A stretch of 64,000 bases of DNA from Adiantum capillus-veneris (lineage: Eukaryota > Streptophyta > Polypodiopsida > Polypodiales > Pteridaceae), in NCBI GenBank assembly GCA_014529385.2, contig CM043953.1, positions 115,418,049-115,482,048 of the forward strand, read 5' to 3'. The position numbers and the translations under genes were made by a program. This document shows positions 31,551-43,689 of the stretch, in pieces. The notes beneath the pieces are model-generated. The model was not told the DNA's origin, ran no database searches, and saw nothing but the letters and a program-made list of their open reading frames with translations. Within the stretch, counting starts at the first letter, position 1, and each line of letters starts with the position of its first letter.

Positions 31551-33070
31551 GCTGAATTTTATGTTTTGAGAGCTTTCAGTAACTGCCCACAAGGTAGGGT
31601 GTTTAAGCCATCTTGACTGCAGAAAAAACAGATTGGGAATGTGGTAGCAATTGAGGTAGTTGACTTTTTTGAGACCTCTCAGACCTTTTGATACCCTCTT
31701 GTTTCTTATGCTTTCCTTATCTAATTCGTACCTAAGATGTCCAATTTGGACCTTGCAATCTCAAGTCATGACTATTTTTGTGCTCAAATGGGCCACTTAT
31801 GGTCAACTCTTGACTTTTTGCACTTTTTGCTTGAAGTTTCTTCATTTCCGGACTCTACTCGTTAAGAGATTTCTATAGATTGCCCACATGATAGGGCACT
31901 TTTGTCGTTCAAACTTTTTGGAAAAAACCATGTGAGAGGTGTGGCAGCTGGAGCAGTACTTGGCTTTTTCAATAGTTGGACTTGTGGGCGGTACCAATGG
32001 CTTCCTCTTGATGAGTACATTCCTAATATGCTTGGAACTGACTCTTTACTTTGGTTTGGACGTCCACTTTGCTATGTCAGTGTCCATCTTTGGGCTACCG
32101 AGAGGCAGCTCCTAGCGTTTTGCACTTTTCTCCTGATTTGACCCCATATTTGAGTTCTACTTTCTAAGAGCTTTTTTTTGGACATCCCACATGGTAGGGT
32201 GATTTTGCCTTTTGAGCTCTTGGAAAAAATGTCGATGTCATGTGGCAGTAACTAAGGTACTTGAATTTTTTTACCAGTTTGTTATGAGAGTGGTACCAAT
32301 GGCTTCCCCTTAATGTGTACATCACTCCTATGGTTGAAGTCAACAATTTAATTTGATTTTTGGTTCTCGTTTAAAATTTTTTATGTTTGCAAAATGGCAT
32401 GCAACCAAAATATGGTTATCCATGGTTTATCGATTGACTCGAAACTTCTCAAGTATTTCATGTGATCTATTTTGACCTTTCCATGGAAAATTTTTGAGTT
32501 GTAGATCAATGTTTTATATGTTTGCAGCATGTTTGGCAAAAATCATGCAAAAAAACGTGTATTTTAACCTACCTTGAAATCTAGCCAACGTTTTGCTTAG
32601 CTTTCTATCACACTATACTAAGTGTATTTCAACTTTTGAAGTGAAAATTCTTGACTTTGCACTATTTTTTGTAATTTTAGTGCCAATTTTTGTGTTGGAG
32701 CTTGAAAGACAAAATTTAGGGGAACCAAATGAGACAATTTTTCATCAGTTTGGGTGAGGTGGCAGCAACTGCGATATCTCATTTTTTCACTTGTTTCTAA
32801 TGCAACTTCATGGACTTGTGCCCCATGACTTGGTAATGCCTTTGGTGCTATGGATCTACAATTTAAACTTGTTTTTTTGAGATTTAAGTCTAGTTTTAGA
32901 AATTCTTTACTTGTTCACCTATTTTCTTGTTTGGTTGGAATTTTGATGTCCAAAGGGGACATAAGTGGTATGGCTGAGTTCCTTGAGCTAGAGATCATTT
33001 GTATGTTGATTTTGAGCCAATTTGGAAGAGGTGGCAACAATCACGATCATTGGCTTTTTTCACTAGTACT
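31550..33070. repeat. Field of diverged ~275-300-bp repeats, block 2
   Basis: The landmark GGTGGCAGCAA..(G/C)..GGTA..TTG..TTTTT recurs at about 31644, 31939, 32235, 32757 and 33029. It is often followed by a GTACCAATGGCTTCC-type block (31990, 32292) and preceded by a CCCACATGGTAGGG-type block (31888, 32187). Spacings of 295, 296, 522 and 272 bp continue the period of block 1, so both blocks may be one ancient array interrupted at 29.0-31.5 kb. Confidence 0.5.
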
Positions 33071-33900
33071 AGATCTGAGCATACTTTTGGGTTCTTGACC
33101 TCTTCTTGATCATTTTGGTGCTATGGGTTCTCCTTTTTGTATACCTCTTTTAACCATAACACATGAATTTATGTTCTTCCTTGATGTTGCACTACCTCCT
33201 CCCTCCCGTGTCTGAGTCTCCCTAGACAATTCAAAGTTATGGCTTGAGGTGGGTTGAGCATGGATGTGAGTCTGTATCAACTGCCCGTGGTTTTGTCACT
33301 GGAATCTAGATTTGAGCTTGATTCTTTTGTGCATTGTATAAGCCTTTGGGTATCCAGATTTGCTTGACAGATTTTGTCAATTTGCAAGATACTTTGTTGT
33401 GGCTTTTTCTTTTTCTTGTGTACCTTAGGGAGTTCTGGAGTTTGCCCTTTCCAAATCCAAATTTACTCTTATTGGTTTTGAGCTTCACGTAGTTTTTTTG
33501 GTACCCAAACCTGCTTTGTTTTAACTATTGGAGTCCTTGTTGTGGCCCTTGATGGTGGCAACTACTTCTTTTGGCTGGTCTGGTATTCTTTGGGTCTTGA
33601 TGGGGCTTGTTTGGGAATTCAAATGTAATCCCTAATTCTTTTGTGCATGAAGTGCTTTCTTTGGAACCCATACCTATTTGTAATTACCTTGCGATTGCTT
33701 AAATGTTTGCCTATGCTTTTGAGATTGCAATTTTTTCTAGGGTCGATTCTTTTGTGCAATTTTTTCTAGGTTTGATTCATTTGTGCAATTTGTTGAGGAA
33801 ATCCGGATGTCAGAGCCAAAGCTAGTGCTTGCAAAGGCTTTTCTTTCTTGATCTAGATTTTTGATTTGCCAAGCTGGTTCTTTGGTTTCCAAATTTGGTG
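33071..33900. other. No gene recognised
   Basis: AT-rich and T-rich on the plus strand. I see a short duplication of the words TTTTGTGCAATTTTTTCTAGG near 33730-33790, with nothing coding supported. Confidence 0.35.
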
Positions 33901-36420
33901 ATATTTCTTAGTTTGGTTGAGCTTTGTGAGAGCCTTCAGTGGTTGGTCTTTTGTAGAGGCTGTTTTGACTGTAGGAGTTGCCATTTTTGAAGTTGGAGTT
34001 GTTCCTTTCTTAGAATTTTGGGCTGCTGTTTCTTTGGTAAGTTTTGTTGATCCAAGAGGTGTCTGCTAATTTGAAAAATGGGATTGTGGTAGCCTTTGAA
34101 TGGGTAAATATTTAGTGCTATTTGTGACCACGTGATTTGAATGTTGTACACTCTTTGCAATTGTTGTACTTCAGCCTCTTGTCAGGTGGCTGCCTTTGCA
34201 TTGTCCACTATGAACTCTTGGAGCTCCAAAAATTGCCGTTGTAGGTGTTCATTTTCTTCTTGAGCTCCTGTTGAGCCTTCAATTCTTCAATCTATTTTTT
34301 CGATTAATCCTCTTCTTTAATTTTATCCTCTGTCCCCACAAAGCTCTTAGCTAGGAGTGTCCTTTGCCATTGCTCCAACTTTAGCTCTCTTTGTACGGTT
34401 CTCACGTGTTCTTCAAGGGCCTATACTTCTTCGTTGTCCACTTTTGCCCTAAGCAATTGCGTTGCAAAATCTTGGCTCTAATTTAGCTTTTAGCTCCACT
34501 ATTTTGTCTTTGGCACCTTCCAATTCATCCTCAAGTTTTTCATTATGATCATTTAAAGTTCACTTCATTGGAGGCCTCAACCACCTGCATTGTCAATCTT
34601 TCACTTTTGCTTCTCCAAGCATCTTTATGAGTGTTTTCAATTCCTTTTTAGCTATCTCTGCTTTTTGTAGTGTATTTTTAAGGGTGGTTGAAATATTGTT
34701 GGATTCTTCTTGTAAATGCTCCTCCCTTGTGTGGAGTATGATATTTTCTTCCACTATTTTCAAGGACCTTGTCCTTATCTGGTCAAATATCTAATGGTCT
34801 ACTCTGATATCATCCTCGTTGGCCTTGTCCTTATCTGGTCAAATATCTACTAGGCTACTCTGATATCATCCTCGTTGCCATTATGCTTTGTGCTACAAAT
34901 TGGGAAAGTGGGCCTGCCAACGAGATTTGTTCTCCCGTACTTAATAATAGTCCCATTGGAGACGGTCTCCATGGCATCTCTAGTGGTCTTTCTTGTGTGG
35001 TTTGAGGCACTTGCATCACCCCCAGAGCCTACTCCTCATGCTCTTGTTTATCTATAGGAGCACCCTCTTGCTCAACATCCTTCTTGATGGGCTCTTGTGG
35101 TGGAGCTTCTATTTCCTTATCTTTTTCTTCTTCTAACTTCTTAGCAGCCTCCTTTACCTCTATTTCTACAACCCATGGAGTGTTTGCAATGCCCTACACC
35201 ACCTCAAAAGCCTTAGCAACTGAGTAATCTAACTTGACCATATCTTCAAAAGTGTTTTTCTTCATTTGTGGGTCTTCAAAATCTGGTTCGATCTCGTTGA
35301 GCTCCTCTTGAGACTCTTGGTGTCTATATGGTGTAGTGTCCATGAAAGAGGGCGGGTGATCTTCAATGTGCTCCTCTTCTTCATGCTTTTCTTATCCACA
35401 CTGCCATTTGCTAGTCCCTTACAAGGTTTCTCTTTCAATTTTATTTTGATTTCTTGAACCTCCTCAATTGAGAAAGGTTCCAACTTCTTCTATTCCAAAA
35501 TCCTTTTTGATTTTTCATATATTTTTATGTAGTAGTCAAATTGATCTTCTTGGGGTCTTGTGGAGTTACCTCCCATTTTGCTTGGGTTTGGCACCCAAAA
35601 ATCTTCATAGTTGCCTTTCTACCATAAATTGCTCAATGAGCCTCTCAATGGGCACAGCCTTTGGTCTACCTATCTCTCTTGTACTTCTCCTCTTTTGCAA
35701 TCCCCTTGCCTCTTTTGAAAGCTCTTATATCTTGATTTCTAGGACTGTCTCTAGCTTCCTTTTTCTCTAGGTAGAAATAAGGGGTGCCACAAAAGGCTCA
35801 TCCTTCACATCTTCCTTTATTCTTAGCCAGGCATTTTGAGCTGATGGTTCTGGCCACTGTCCTCTAGCCTCAATAGCTTCATATGCTACCTTGGTTAGCA
35901 TTTCTCCTCCTTCAATATACTTGGGTTTTTTCCCCTTCTGCTAACTACTTTCTCATGCAGGTACTTAGCATCATTGACATCCTTAGGCATACTGCTCTTT
36001 AATTCTCATGTGATGGTAGTCACCACTAAATTAGGAGGAGGCATATACTTTTGTGGGTGCTTGTTGCAAACATGGAAGTATTGATTAAATAATTTGCAGA
36101 TCTTTGTTGCCCTTGGTTCCACTAGATCTTCAAAGGTTGGGTTCTGCTTCTTATGTGAATACATTTCCAATGCTTTCCATCTTTTCCTCTTACAGAGTTG
36201 CCTTCATTTCTCAATCCTAAGGCATCCACAATGAGTTGTGGGGTGAATACATTTCCAGTGCTTTCCACCTTTCTCTTACAGGGTTTCCTTCATTTTTCAA
36301 TCCCAAGGCATCCATAATGAGTTGTGGGGTGATCAACACTATTGTTTTTGTCCATCAAGGATAGTGATCAGTGCCTTATTGTCCTTTTGATTTGGGTTGG
36401 TTAGCTTGTACACTCGTTAG
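33900..36420 (-). pseudogene. Decayed coiled-coil reading frame, minus strand
   Basis: Reading the minus strand from about 36420 to 33930 gives long stretches of charged, helix-forming sequence broken by stops. Near 36160-36050 it reads NPTFEDLVEPRATKICKLFNQYF and PQKYMPPPNLVV. Near 35240-35060 it reads TFEDMVKLDYSVAKAFEVV and VEIEVKEAAKKLEEE. Near 34300-34140 it has Glu/Gln-rich heptad-like sequence ending VQQLQRVYN. The helical acidic style recalls the coiled-coil ORF at 10357-11844, but I see no residue-level match. It may be an old retrotransposon ORF or a host pseudogene. Confidence 0.35.
36157..36330. repeat. Tandem duplication of ~87 bp
   Basis: TGAATACATTTCCAATGC at 36157 recurs at 36244 as TGAATACATTTCCAGTGC, and both copies run to ATGAGTTGTGGGGTGA. 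The copies differ by several substitutions and a small deletion. It lies inside the minus-strand coiled-coil relic and would have duplicated part of that frame. Confidence 0.8.
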
Positions 36421-36449
36421 GTGTCCATTCTTGCAAGCTTTGTTAGTGA

Positions 36450-37000
36450 AGAAGTTATATAGATCTACTCTTTCCATTGGTTGAACAGTTCTTCTCTTGT
36501 TGCATACGCTAGAATCTCCCTTGAATTCATTGGAATGTCCATAATTAAGAAGTGAAGGATATACAAGGGCCTCTTTATTTGGCAGCTTAAGTAATGGCTT
36601 AAAGCTTAAACCAAGTTGTCCAAGCCTAAAAGAGAGGGTAAAAAGGCTATGCTGAGATTTTTCAAAATGCTATTTTTATATTTTCAATTTTTGATAATAA
36701 ACTTTTTAAACCCAGAAGAGAGGTATAGATCTGCTCTTTCCAAGTGGTTGAGAAATTCTTCTCTCGTTGCATATGCTAGAATCTCCCTTGAATTCATTGG
36801 AATGTCCATCATTAAGAAGTGAATGGGATATACAAGGGCCTCTTTATTTGGCAATTTAAGAAATTGCTTAAAACTTAAACCAAGTTTAACCAAGCCTAAA
36901 AGAAAGGGTAAAAGGGTTATACTGAGATTTTCTAAAATGCTATTTATATATTTTAATTTTGTGATAATAAACTTTTTAAACCCAAAAGAGAGGTGGGTAA
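36450..37000. repeat. Tandem duplication of ~268 bp
   Basis: The unit beginning near AGATCTACTCTTTCC (36461) recurs at 36727. Both copies contain TGAATTCATTGGAATGTCC, ATATACAAGGGCCTCTTTAT and ACTTTTTAAACCCA, in the same order. Identity by eye is about 88-90 percent. Confidence 0.85.
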
Positions 37001-37165
37001 TTGAGCTTTTAAATGCCTTTTTCCCACCCTCCCATCTCTTTCTAACATATAAATCACTCTCTCCCACTTAGCTCTCATTAATAGAAGCACTTTTCAGCCT
37101 CCTCAATAAAAAAAGGAGATTCTTCACATTTTCTCTTTGTATTGTCTCTCTAGAATGTGAGCCAC

Positions 37166-37889
<724 letters not shown>

Positions 37890-37890
<1 letters not shown>

Positions 37891-38420
37891 AATCAACTTA
37901 TGGGTGGAGCTTCTTGTTGTTGTTGAAGATCCTTCAATGCAATGATTCTTGCGTCTCTTGCTTCTTCTCCAGTACAAGACTAAGGTTGTTGAGATGCCGC
38001 TGCCTTGGCAGCCCTAGCCTTCGCAAGCTGTCTCTTTCTCTCATCCACCCAAGCTTGTTCCTAAGCAAATGAAATCTATTGCTTGGTTCTTGGAACATGT
38101 TTTGTTTGATGTCCATATTTACCCTAGAAACCCTATGATCGATGCATTACCACCCTTTTGCAATGTCACTGAGCTTTTGCGTTGTATTGGAGATGGAAGA
38201 GACAGGTTGTTTGGCTATTGATAGAGATTGTATTAAGCTTTTGTCAAATGAAATGGAAGCAAGAAAATAGCTCGTTGTTGCACCTTCATCATTACAAGAG
38301 AAGCACATGATGGACATTCAACAAGTTAGAGGGGAAGCCAATGAGAATATGAAGCAGTTGAATGATGAGATGATAAAGCTTAATAAAAAATAGAGTAGCA
38401 AAAAAAAGAGCGAGAGCATT
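37890..38420 (+). pseudogene. Protein-like relic, plus strand
   Basis: Broken frames read like former coding sequence: INLWVELLVVVEDP near 37885-37930, KQMKSIAWFLEHVLFDVHIYPRNPMIDALPPF near 38065-38155, and a charged helix with EKHMMDIQQVRGEANENMKQLNDEM near 38300-38390. Stops interrupt throughout. I do not recognise a family. It lies upstream of the longer ORF at 38655 on the same strand and may be the same dead gene. Confidence 0.3.
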
Positions 38421-38654
38421 GGTCGGTTGGAAAATTACTTCAACTACAATACACTGCATGTAAGATGCATTAGAGAATAGAAAATCTCACACACATTTCT
38501 TTAAGCTACTACATTTGTAAGCGCAAGAGACAAACAATGTCTACACTCTCTTCAAATAATGGAGTTCAAAAGAAACGTATTCAACAAAGTAGGTAAGTAT
38601 ACAAGTGCAAGCTTTTGATTTCTCACTTTTTTTGGCAAGTAACTTCATTTCAAT

Positions 38655-39149
38655 ATGCAAAAATTTGGTTTGAATGATGATGGGAATCGATCCAATATTG
38701 ATACAACAAGACGTACTCTACTACAACATATCATCCAGCTAAAGAAGTTGGTGAAGAAATTGGATGATCCATCCAATGTTGGCATTGCTAAAATTTTGTG
38801 TCAAAAGTATTTGAGTGAACTAAAGAGCATTGTGTCATCTCAAGAGATGATGGAGGTGTCTGATAGTGCAAAAATAAGTTTCAAGGCTTTTAAAGCTTTG
38901 TACAAAATTGTCACAATAGGACACAGGGAAAAAGGTCTATTTAAGTTGCTGCCAACCCCGTACAATGTTAGAATTGCAAAAAAATGCGCCAATAATGATG
39001 TTGAAAACTTGTTAGATGGGCTCCAATGTGTGAAGGATGTCATGCCATTAGAGGATGGCAAATCCTTCAACTACAAGGAGTTCAACAACATGTATGCCAA
39101 CTTAATCAAGCTCCAAGAGTCAATGATTACATTTTATGGGTTGACATAA
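38655..39149 (+). CDS. Unrecognised ORF, 164 codons, probably a relic
   Basis: This frame gives a helical, lysine- and leucine-rich product: TLLQHIIQLKKLVKKLDDPSN, KILCQKYLSELKSIVSSQEMM, and ISFKAFKALYKIVTIG. I see no signal peptide, membrane segment or known motif. It is the longest frame in a 9-kb stretch. The following 480 bases continue in a protein-like way in two shifted frames, so a larger gene broken by frameshifts is plausible. Transposon or host origin cannot be told. Confidence 0.35.
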   Translation: MQKFGLNDDGNRSNIDTTRRTLLQHIIQLKKLVKKLDDPSNVGIAKILCQKYLSELKSIVSSQEMMEVSDSAKISFKAFKALYKIVTIGHREKGLFKLLPTPYNVRIAKKCANNDVENLLDGLQCVKDVMPLEDGKSFNYKEFNNMYANLIKLQESMITFYGLT

Positions 39150-39630
39150 GAAGAGTGTGATGGCAAAGTTATATTTGTTATAAAACTTGACAAGTGTCAA
39201 ATTGTGAAAGTTCAACAACTCAAGAGGTTAAGTGTTACTTTGCATGGTGACAATGGCCTTGGTGGGGATCAATGTTGAGTTAAATGCAAACAAGAAGGGA
39301 AACATGTGTTTAGGTGTTCAATCAAAGAAGAACATTTGGTGGTTGGCATCTTTTCATCTCTTGCATGAGATACATGAGTCCTTAAATGCTATTTTAATCA
39401 CACGCCAATTGTTGACATCATTTGATAACAATAGGAAGAACAAAGATTGCATGTTTAGACTTTGGTACGTTCCAGTTGAGTGGCATCTGGCAAGAGACTT
39501 GAAAAATCTTAAGTGTATGCTAAGTTCCAAGCAAGGTGCAATGACCCTCTTTCCATCCATTTACTTTTGCCATAGTAAAGTGTCCATGGGGACTAAGGGC
39601 AAGGGTGTAAAAGCCAGAACACCATATTAG
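39150..39630 (+). pseudogene. Continuation of the unrecognised ORF, frameshifted
   Basis: The frame of the preceding ORF goes on after its TAA as EECDGKVIFVIKLDKCQIVKV, then shifts at about 39265-39290 to the frame that ends at 39628 with WYVPVEWHLARDLKNLKCML and SMGTKGKGVKARTPY. No motif is recognised. Cys-rich words (VKCKQEGKHVFRC in one frame) hint at a metal-binding finger, but with stops on both sides this is weak. Confidence 0.25.
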
Positions 39631-40059
39631 GTAAAGTGGGAATAATCCTATTCCCATGTCAAAAAAAAAAGATCATTTTTGTAGTAACAATGTGCTATCA
39701 AACTTACATAGAATCAAAATCACCATTCTTAAGATCTACCATGTGTCCAAGCTGTCCCCCATTAAGGCAAGGTAAGCTTTACCACTTGCCCTTATGTGAG
39801 TAAAAAAGGTTAGGGGTCTATCTTCCAAGTTTTTTTATTCAATTTGTCAGTTGTATGAGGTCATTCATTCCTACTTTCAACAATTTCCTTAACATATATC
39901 CTTGTCTCATATCCATGGACTAGTTGTTGGCTTGTTTTCCTATCCTATAAAGAGGATTTTGTCATTCAAATTAGTTTGAGAAATGATAAAAAATGTGACA
40001 ATTTATTTTGAATTACATTAGACTCAGTGTATTGTTGACAAGTTGAAAAAGTAAGGGAA

Positions 40060-41776
40060 GTCTCCTTAGAGTAGGATGTACTCCATTTATGTTTGACCAA
40101 GCAAATTCTCCTCTATCATGGGATCAATAAGAAAAAAAAAGTATAGATGACAAAACAAGCTAGAAACTATTGTGTAAAAATTTGCAAACTAAGCTAAGCT
40201 ATTTCTAAAGATGAAAAAGTGCCTGAAAATGCATAATTCTTGAACAATATTGAATAGACCCTAGAGGGTACACCTCTAGGATTATGCATGTGTTGCATGT
40301 GATCTCATCATTAAGATAGGTTAATTGATTCTCTATAGTTTTAAGTTTTATGTATAGGAGTGTTAGTCATAAAAGTATTGAATGTGAGGGGTTTTGAAAT
40401 GGCCCTTGCATGCACCAAACAACATCTTAAAGGTGAATCCATATGTGAGAATGGAGAAAGAGTTTCTTAGACTATGATGCACTTTGTAAATATATATTTT
40501 ATATTATATTGCATACAAGTTTTAAAAAAGAATCTAGAGTGAAACAAGCTAATTAAGAATAGTCACTTTTAGACTAAGATGCACTCAACTTGTGTTTTGA
40601 TAAGTGTAAGCTTTTTTACTCAATTAAAATATATCATTTAAAACCTTTGGGATGATATTTGAGAATATTGGGTGCAAAGTTTCCAAAATATTCATAAGAA
40701 AAAAGAGGCTACCAAAAATTTGTAGATATAGAAAGAAGTTTCCTTCGACCAGGATGCACTCCATCTTAAATTTCTCTAACAATGGTACAACTTTCAGGAA
40801 AAAGAGAAACAATAAAAAAAGAAGTCTCCTTAGATTAGGATGCACTTCAATAAAGATTATTCAAGGAGTATTCTTAAACTAGGATACCCTTCATCTACAC
40901 AAAATTAATATAATGAGACAATAGCAAAAATTGAAGGTGAATTCTACATCATGTTGATTGATTTTATTTTCTTTGAAAAGAATACAATGTGTATCGGGAT
41001 GTTATGTAATCACAATATGATGCCACACAATGTTCTTCAAGATAAGTAGACATTTACAGTATATATGCTATCCTTTTGATCATCTAGGGTGCATAAAATT
41101 GTATTGTATGTATGATCTAGCTCTTGCTCTTTTTAAATATGACTTTCTTGATAGCCATGTAGCCATTATTTCTACCATGAATTGGACATTGCTTTAACTT
41201 TTATAGCAAAACAAATTTAGATTAAAGAGAGGGACTCCTTAGAGTAGGATGCACTCCATTTATGTTTTTAAAAGCAAAGTCTTCTTTATTTTTTGAAAAA
41301 GATGGAAATTGAAAACAAGATAGGAGAGTAAGTTAGAAACTATTATCTAAAGACTTTCAATGTAAGTTAACAAGAGAAAAGAGTCGTTTACAAGTATCTC
41401 ACGTGTAAACCAAAATGAATCCAGCTTAGAATAGAGTAAGGAATTTTTTAATTCTAAGATGCACTCCATTAATGTATTCAATACACTTATCATGTTTTAA
41501 TTCTAAGATGCACTCCATTAATGTATTCAATACACTTATCATGTGATGGACACAATCTTCTCTACTTAAACAAAATAAATAAGATAAAAGAAGCCTGCCA
41601 ACACTTAACTTAAATAGGTTCTCCTTAAAATAGGATGCACTCCATCTAGCTTTTTTCATTATATGGTATAACTACTAAAGAATATATCAAACAACTTAAG
41701 CGGAGTCTCCTTAAATTAGGATGCACTCCAATAGAGATAATACATAGAGCCTTCTTAAAGTAAAATAGACTTTTTT
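40060..41776. repeat. Array of a ~27-bp motif around TAGGATGCACTCCAT
   Basis: Copies or clear variants of TCTCCTTAGA followed by TAGGATGCACTCCAT lie near 40060, 40461, 40561, 40736, 40822, 40866, 41231, 41450, 41499, 41618, 41704 and 41751, all in the same orientation. Spacing is irregular (44 to 400 bp). Larger segments around some copies also match each other: 40984-41170 resembles 41855-42030, both ending near TGATAGCCATG.AACCATT. This points to an old duplication of about 0.9-1.2 kb on top of the motif array. Confidence 0.7.
41446..41543. repeat. Perfect 49-bp tandem duplication
   Basis: The unit TTTTAATTCTAAGATGCACT onwards (49 bp, ending ATCATG) occurs twice head to tail. It is a recent expansion inside the older motif array. 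Confidence 0.9.
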
Positions 41777-42029
41777 TGCACAACAAAATAAATGAGAAAG
41801 AGAAGTTGAAGTGACACTTAGAAGTATTTAAAATATCTACATTGTCATTCAAAAGTATACAATGTGTACAATGTGATACATCACCACAACATGTTGCTAT
41901 GTAGTATTTCTTTGAGATAAGTAAACATTTACAACATAGCTAGTTTTTGGATCAGACAAGGTGTTCAAAATTGTGTTACAAGTATAATCTCTCTTGTTTT
42001 GGGCATTCAACCACCCTGATAGCCATGGA

Positions 42030-42115
42030 ACCATTGTTTTCACTAAGAAACTTTGACGTTGTCAGGGAATTAAGGTTTGAAAGGTGGGCCAGAAAGGCAC
42101 GGGGCCTTTGGCTGT

Positions 42116-42149
<34 letters not shown>

Positions 42150-43430
42150 AATTCAAGAGGCACAATTAATGCTAAAACAGAGTAGGAATATTAGGAAATT
42201 GCTTAATCAAATATGTAATTACAATAGGACTGTTAAACAGCTTAGAAAGGGGCAAACAAGAGGGCTTATCACCTCCATAAGCCTTAACAACATAGTAAAT
42301 GTCGAAATTAATGAAAAATAAGTGCGCTGGTGGATCCAAAACCGCAAAAACCCTAATGATGACTGTGGTTGTGTAAGAAACTGAGTTTAGAGCAGTCTCC
42401 ATCTCCAAAAGCTCCAAAAACGGCTAATTATCCTCGCTTTTTCTTAATCCTATGGTTAATCCTTGTCTAAATCACTTGGAAATGGACTCCTCCACCTTGT
42501 AGATTGTCCAACAACCCTTGTAGATGAAGAAAATCCTTGCAAAACTTGCCAAAAGACTCCTGTCAATCTCCCTCTTCACTGTTCTTTTAACATGCATAAA
42601 AAAAAACTCTTTTCTTCATGTGACTTGTCCCCCAAGTCATAAGCCGCACGAGCCATCAAAATTTCCCAAAATAGCTTTCAATTCCTTTTTTTTATCAAGG
42701 CAAGGGGAGAGGCAGTAACGGCCTCTTTTGGGTCCCCTTCCACGGGACCAAATTGGCAGCCCACGTTCCCCATCTCCACAAGCCCAAGTCCAAGGTCAAG
42801 GAGCTCTTTGTGATGCCTATGAAGGGTGACCCCCTTTGCCTTTATACCCTTTGAGTTCCAAAATCCCCCCCCCCATGTGGGATAATGAGCTTCCTCTCCT
42901 TGCTCCATAGAAAACCAAAGCACCCAACTTGCCCCAACTTGCTCAAAGTTCTCCAAGCCTTCCCAAAGTGACCAAGAAGCCCAAATGGCCCCGATTTCTT
43001 CATGGCTTCTTCCCTCCCAAGCTCCATTAGGAGAAATATGAACCTTGCATGGGCCTTGTAAGGAATCCTAATTTTTAGGGATTAAGGCTAATGGTGTGTA
43101 GGGTTAAGGGGACAAGGGCATTCAAGAAGCTAGTTTTGAGTAGGCTTTTCTAGCCTTTTTTTTAGACACATGTAGGATGTGGACCTAAGAGGTCACCTTC
43201 TCTCTGTAGCTTTTTGAAAGTGAAGGGAGTAAAGAGGTGTGGCCACATCATCAAAAACGTGGATCACTAAGAGCCAAAATTTGACTTTTTTAAAAAAAAG
43301 TTATTTTTACTTATTTTTGACTTAAAACTCCCCCCCAACATATATCCATATCAAAAAAGTATTTTTTGACATTTTTTTAAACTTACAAGCACTAAAAGTC
43401 CAATTTTTCAAAAAAAAAAACTCTCCAAAA
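42030..43430. other. No gene recognised
   Basis: This contains a (GA)n run at about 42115-42147. Otherwise there are scattered short frames on both strands without support. Confidence 0.35.
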
Positions 43431-43439
43431 AAAAAAAAA

Positions 43440-43680
43440 CCTTTCTTCTCTCTTCCTCCTCCCTCCTTTCTCCCTTTCCTCTCCCTCCCTGCCCCTTCTC
43501 TCCTCCTCCTCCCCTCTCTCCCTCTCTCCCACTGTCCCCTTCTCTCCTCCCATGTTCCTCCCTCTCCCTCCCTGCCCCCTTCTCTCCTCCTTCTCCACTC
43601 TCTCTCTCTCTCTCTCTCTCCCCCCACTACCCCCTTGTCTTCTCCCCTGTTCCTCTCTCTCCCCCCCCCCTCTCTCTTTT
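43440..43680. repeat. Polypyrimidine tract of ~240 bp
   Basis: The plus strand is almost wholly C and T over about 240 bp, with a (CT)n core near 43593-43620. Such tracts can form triplex DNA. The arginine/glutamate-rich frames on the minus strand here are a by-product of the base bias. Confidence 0.85.
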
Positions 43681-43689
43681 CATCCTTTG

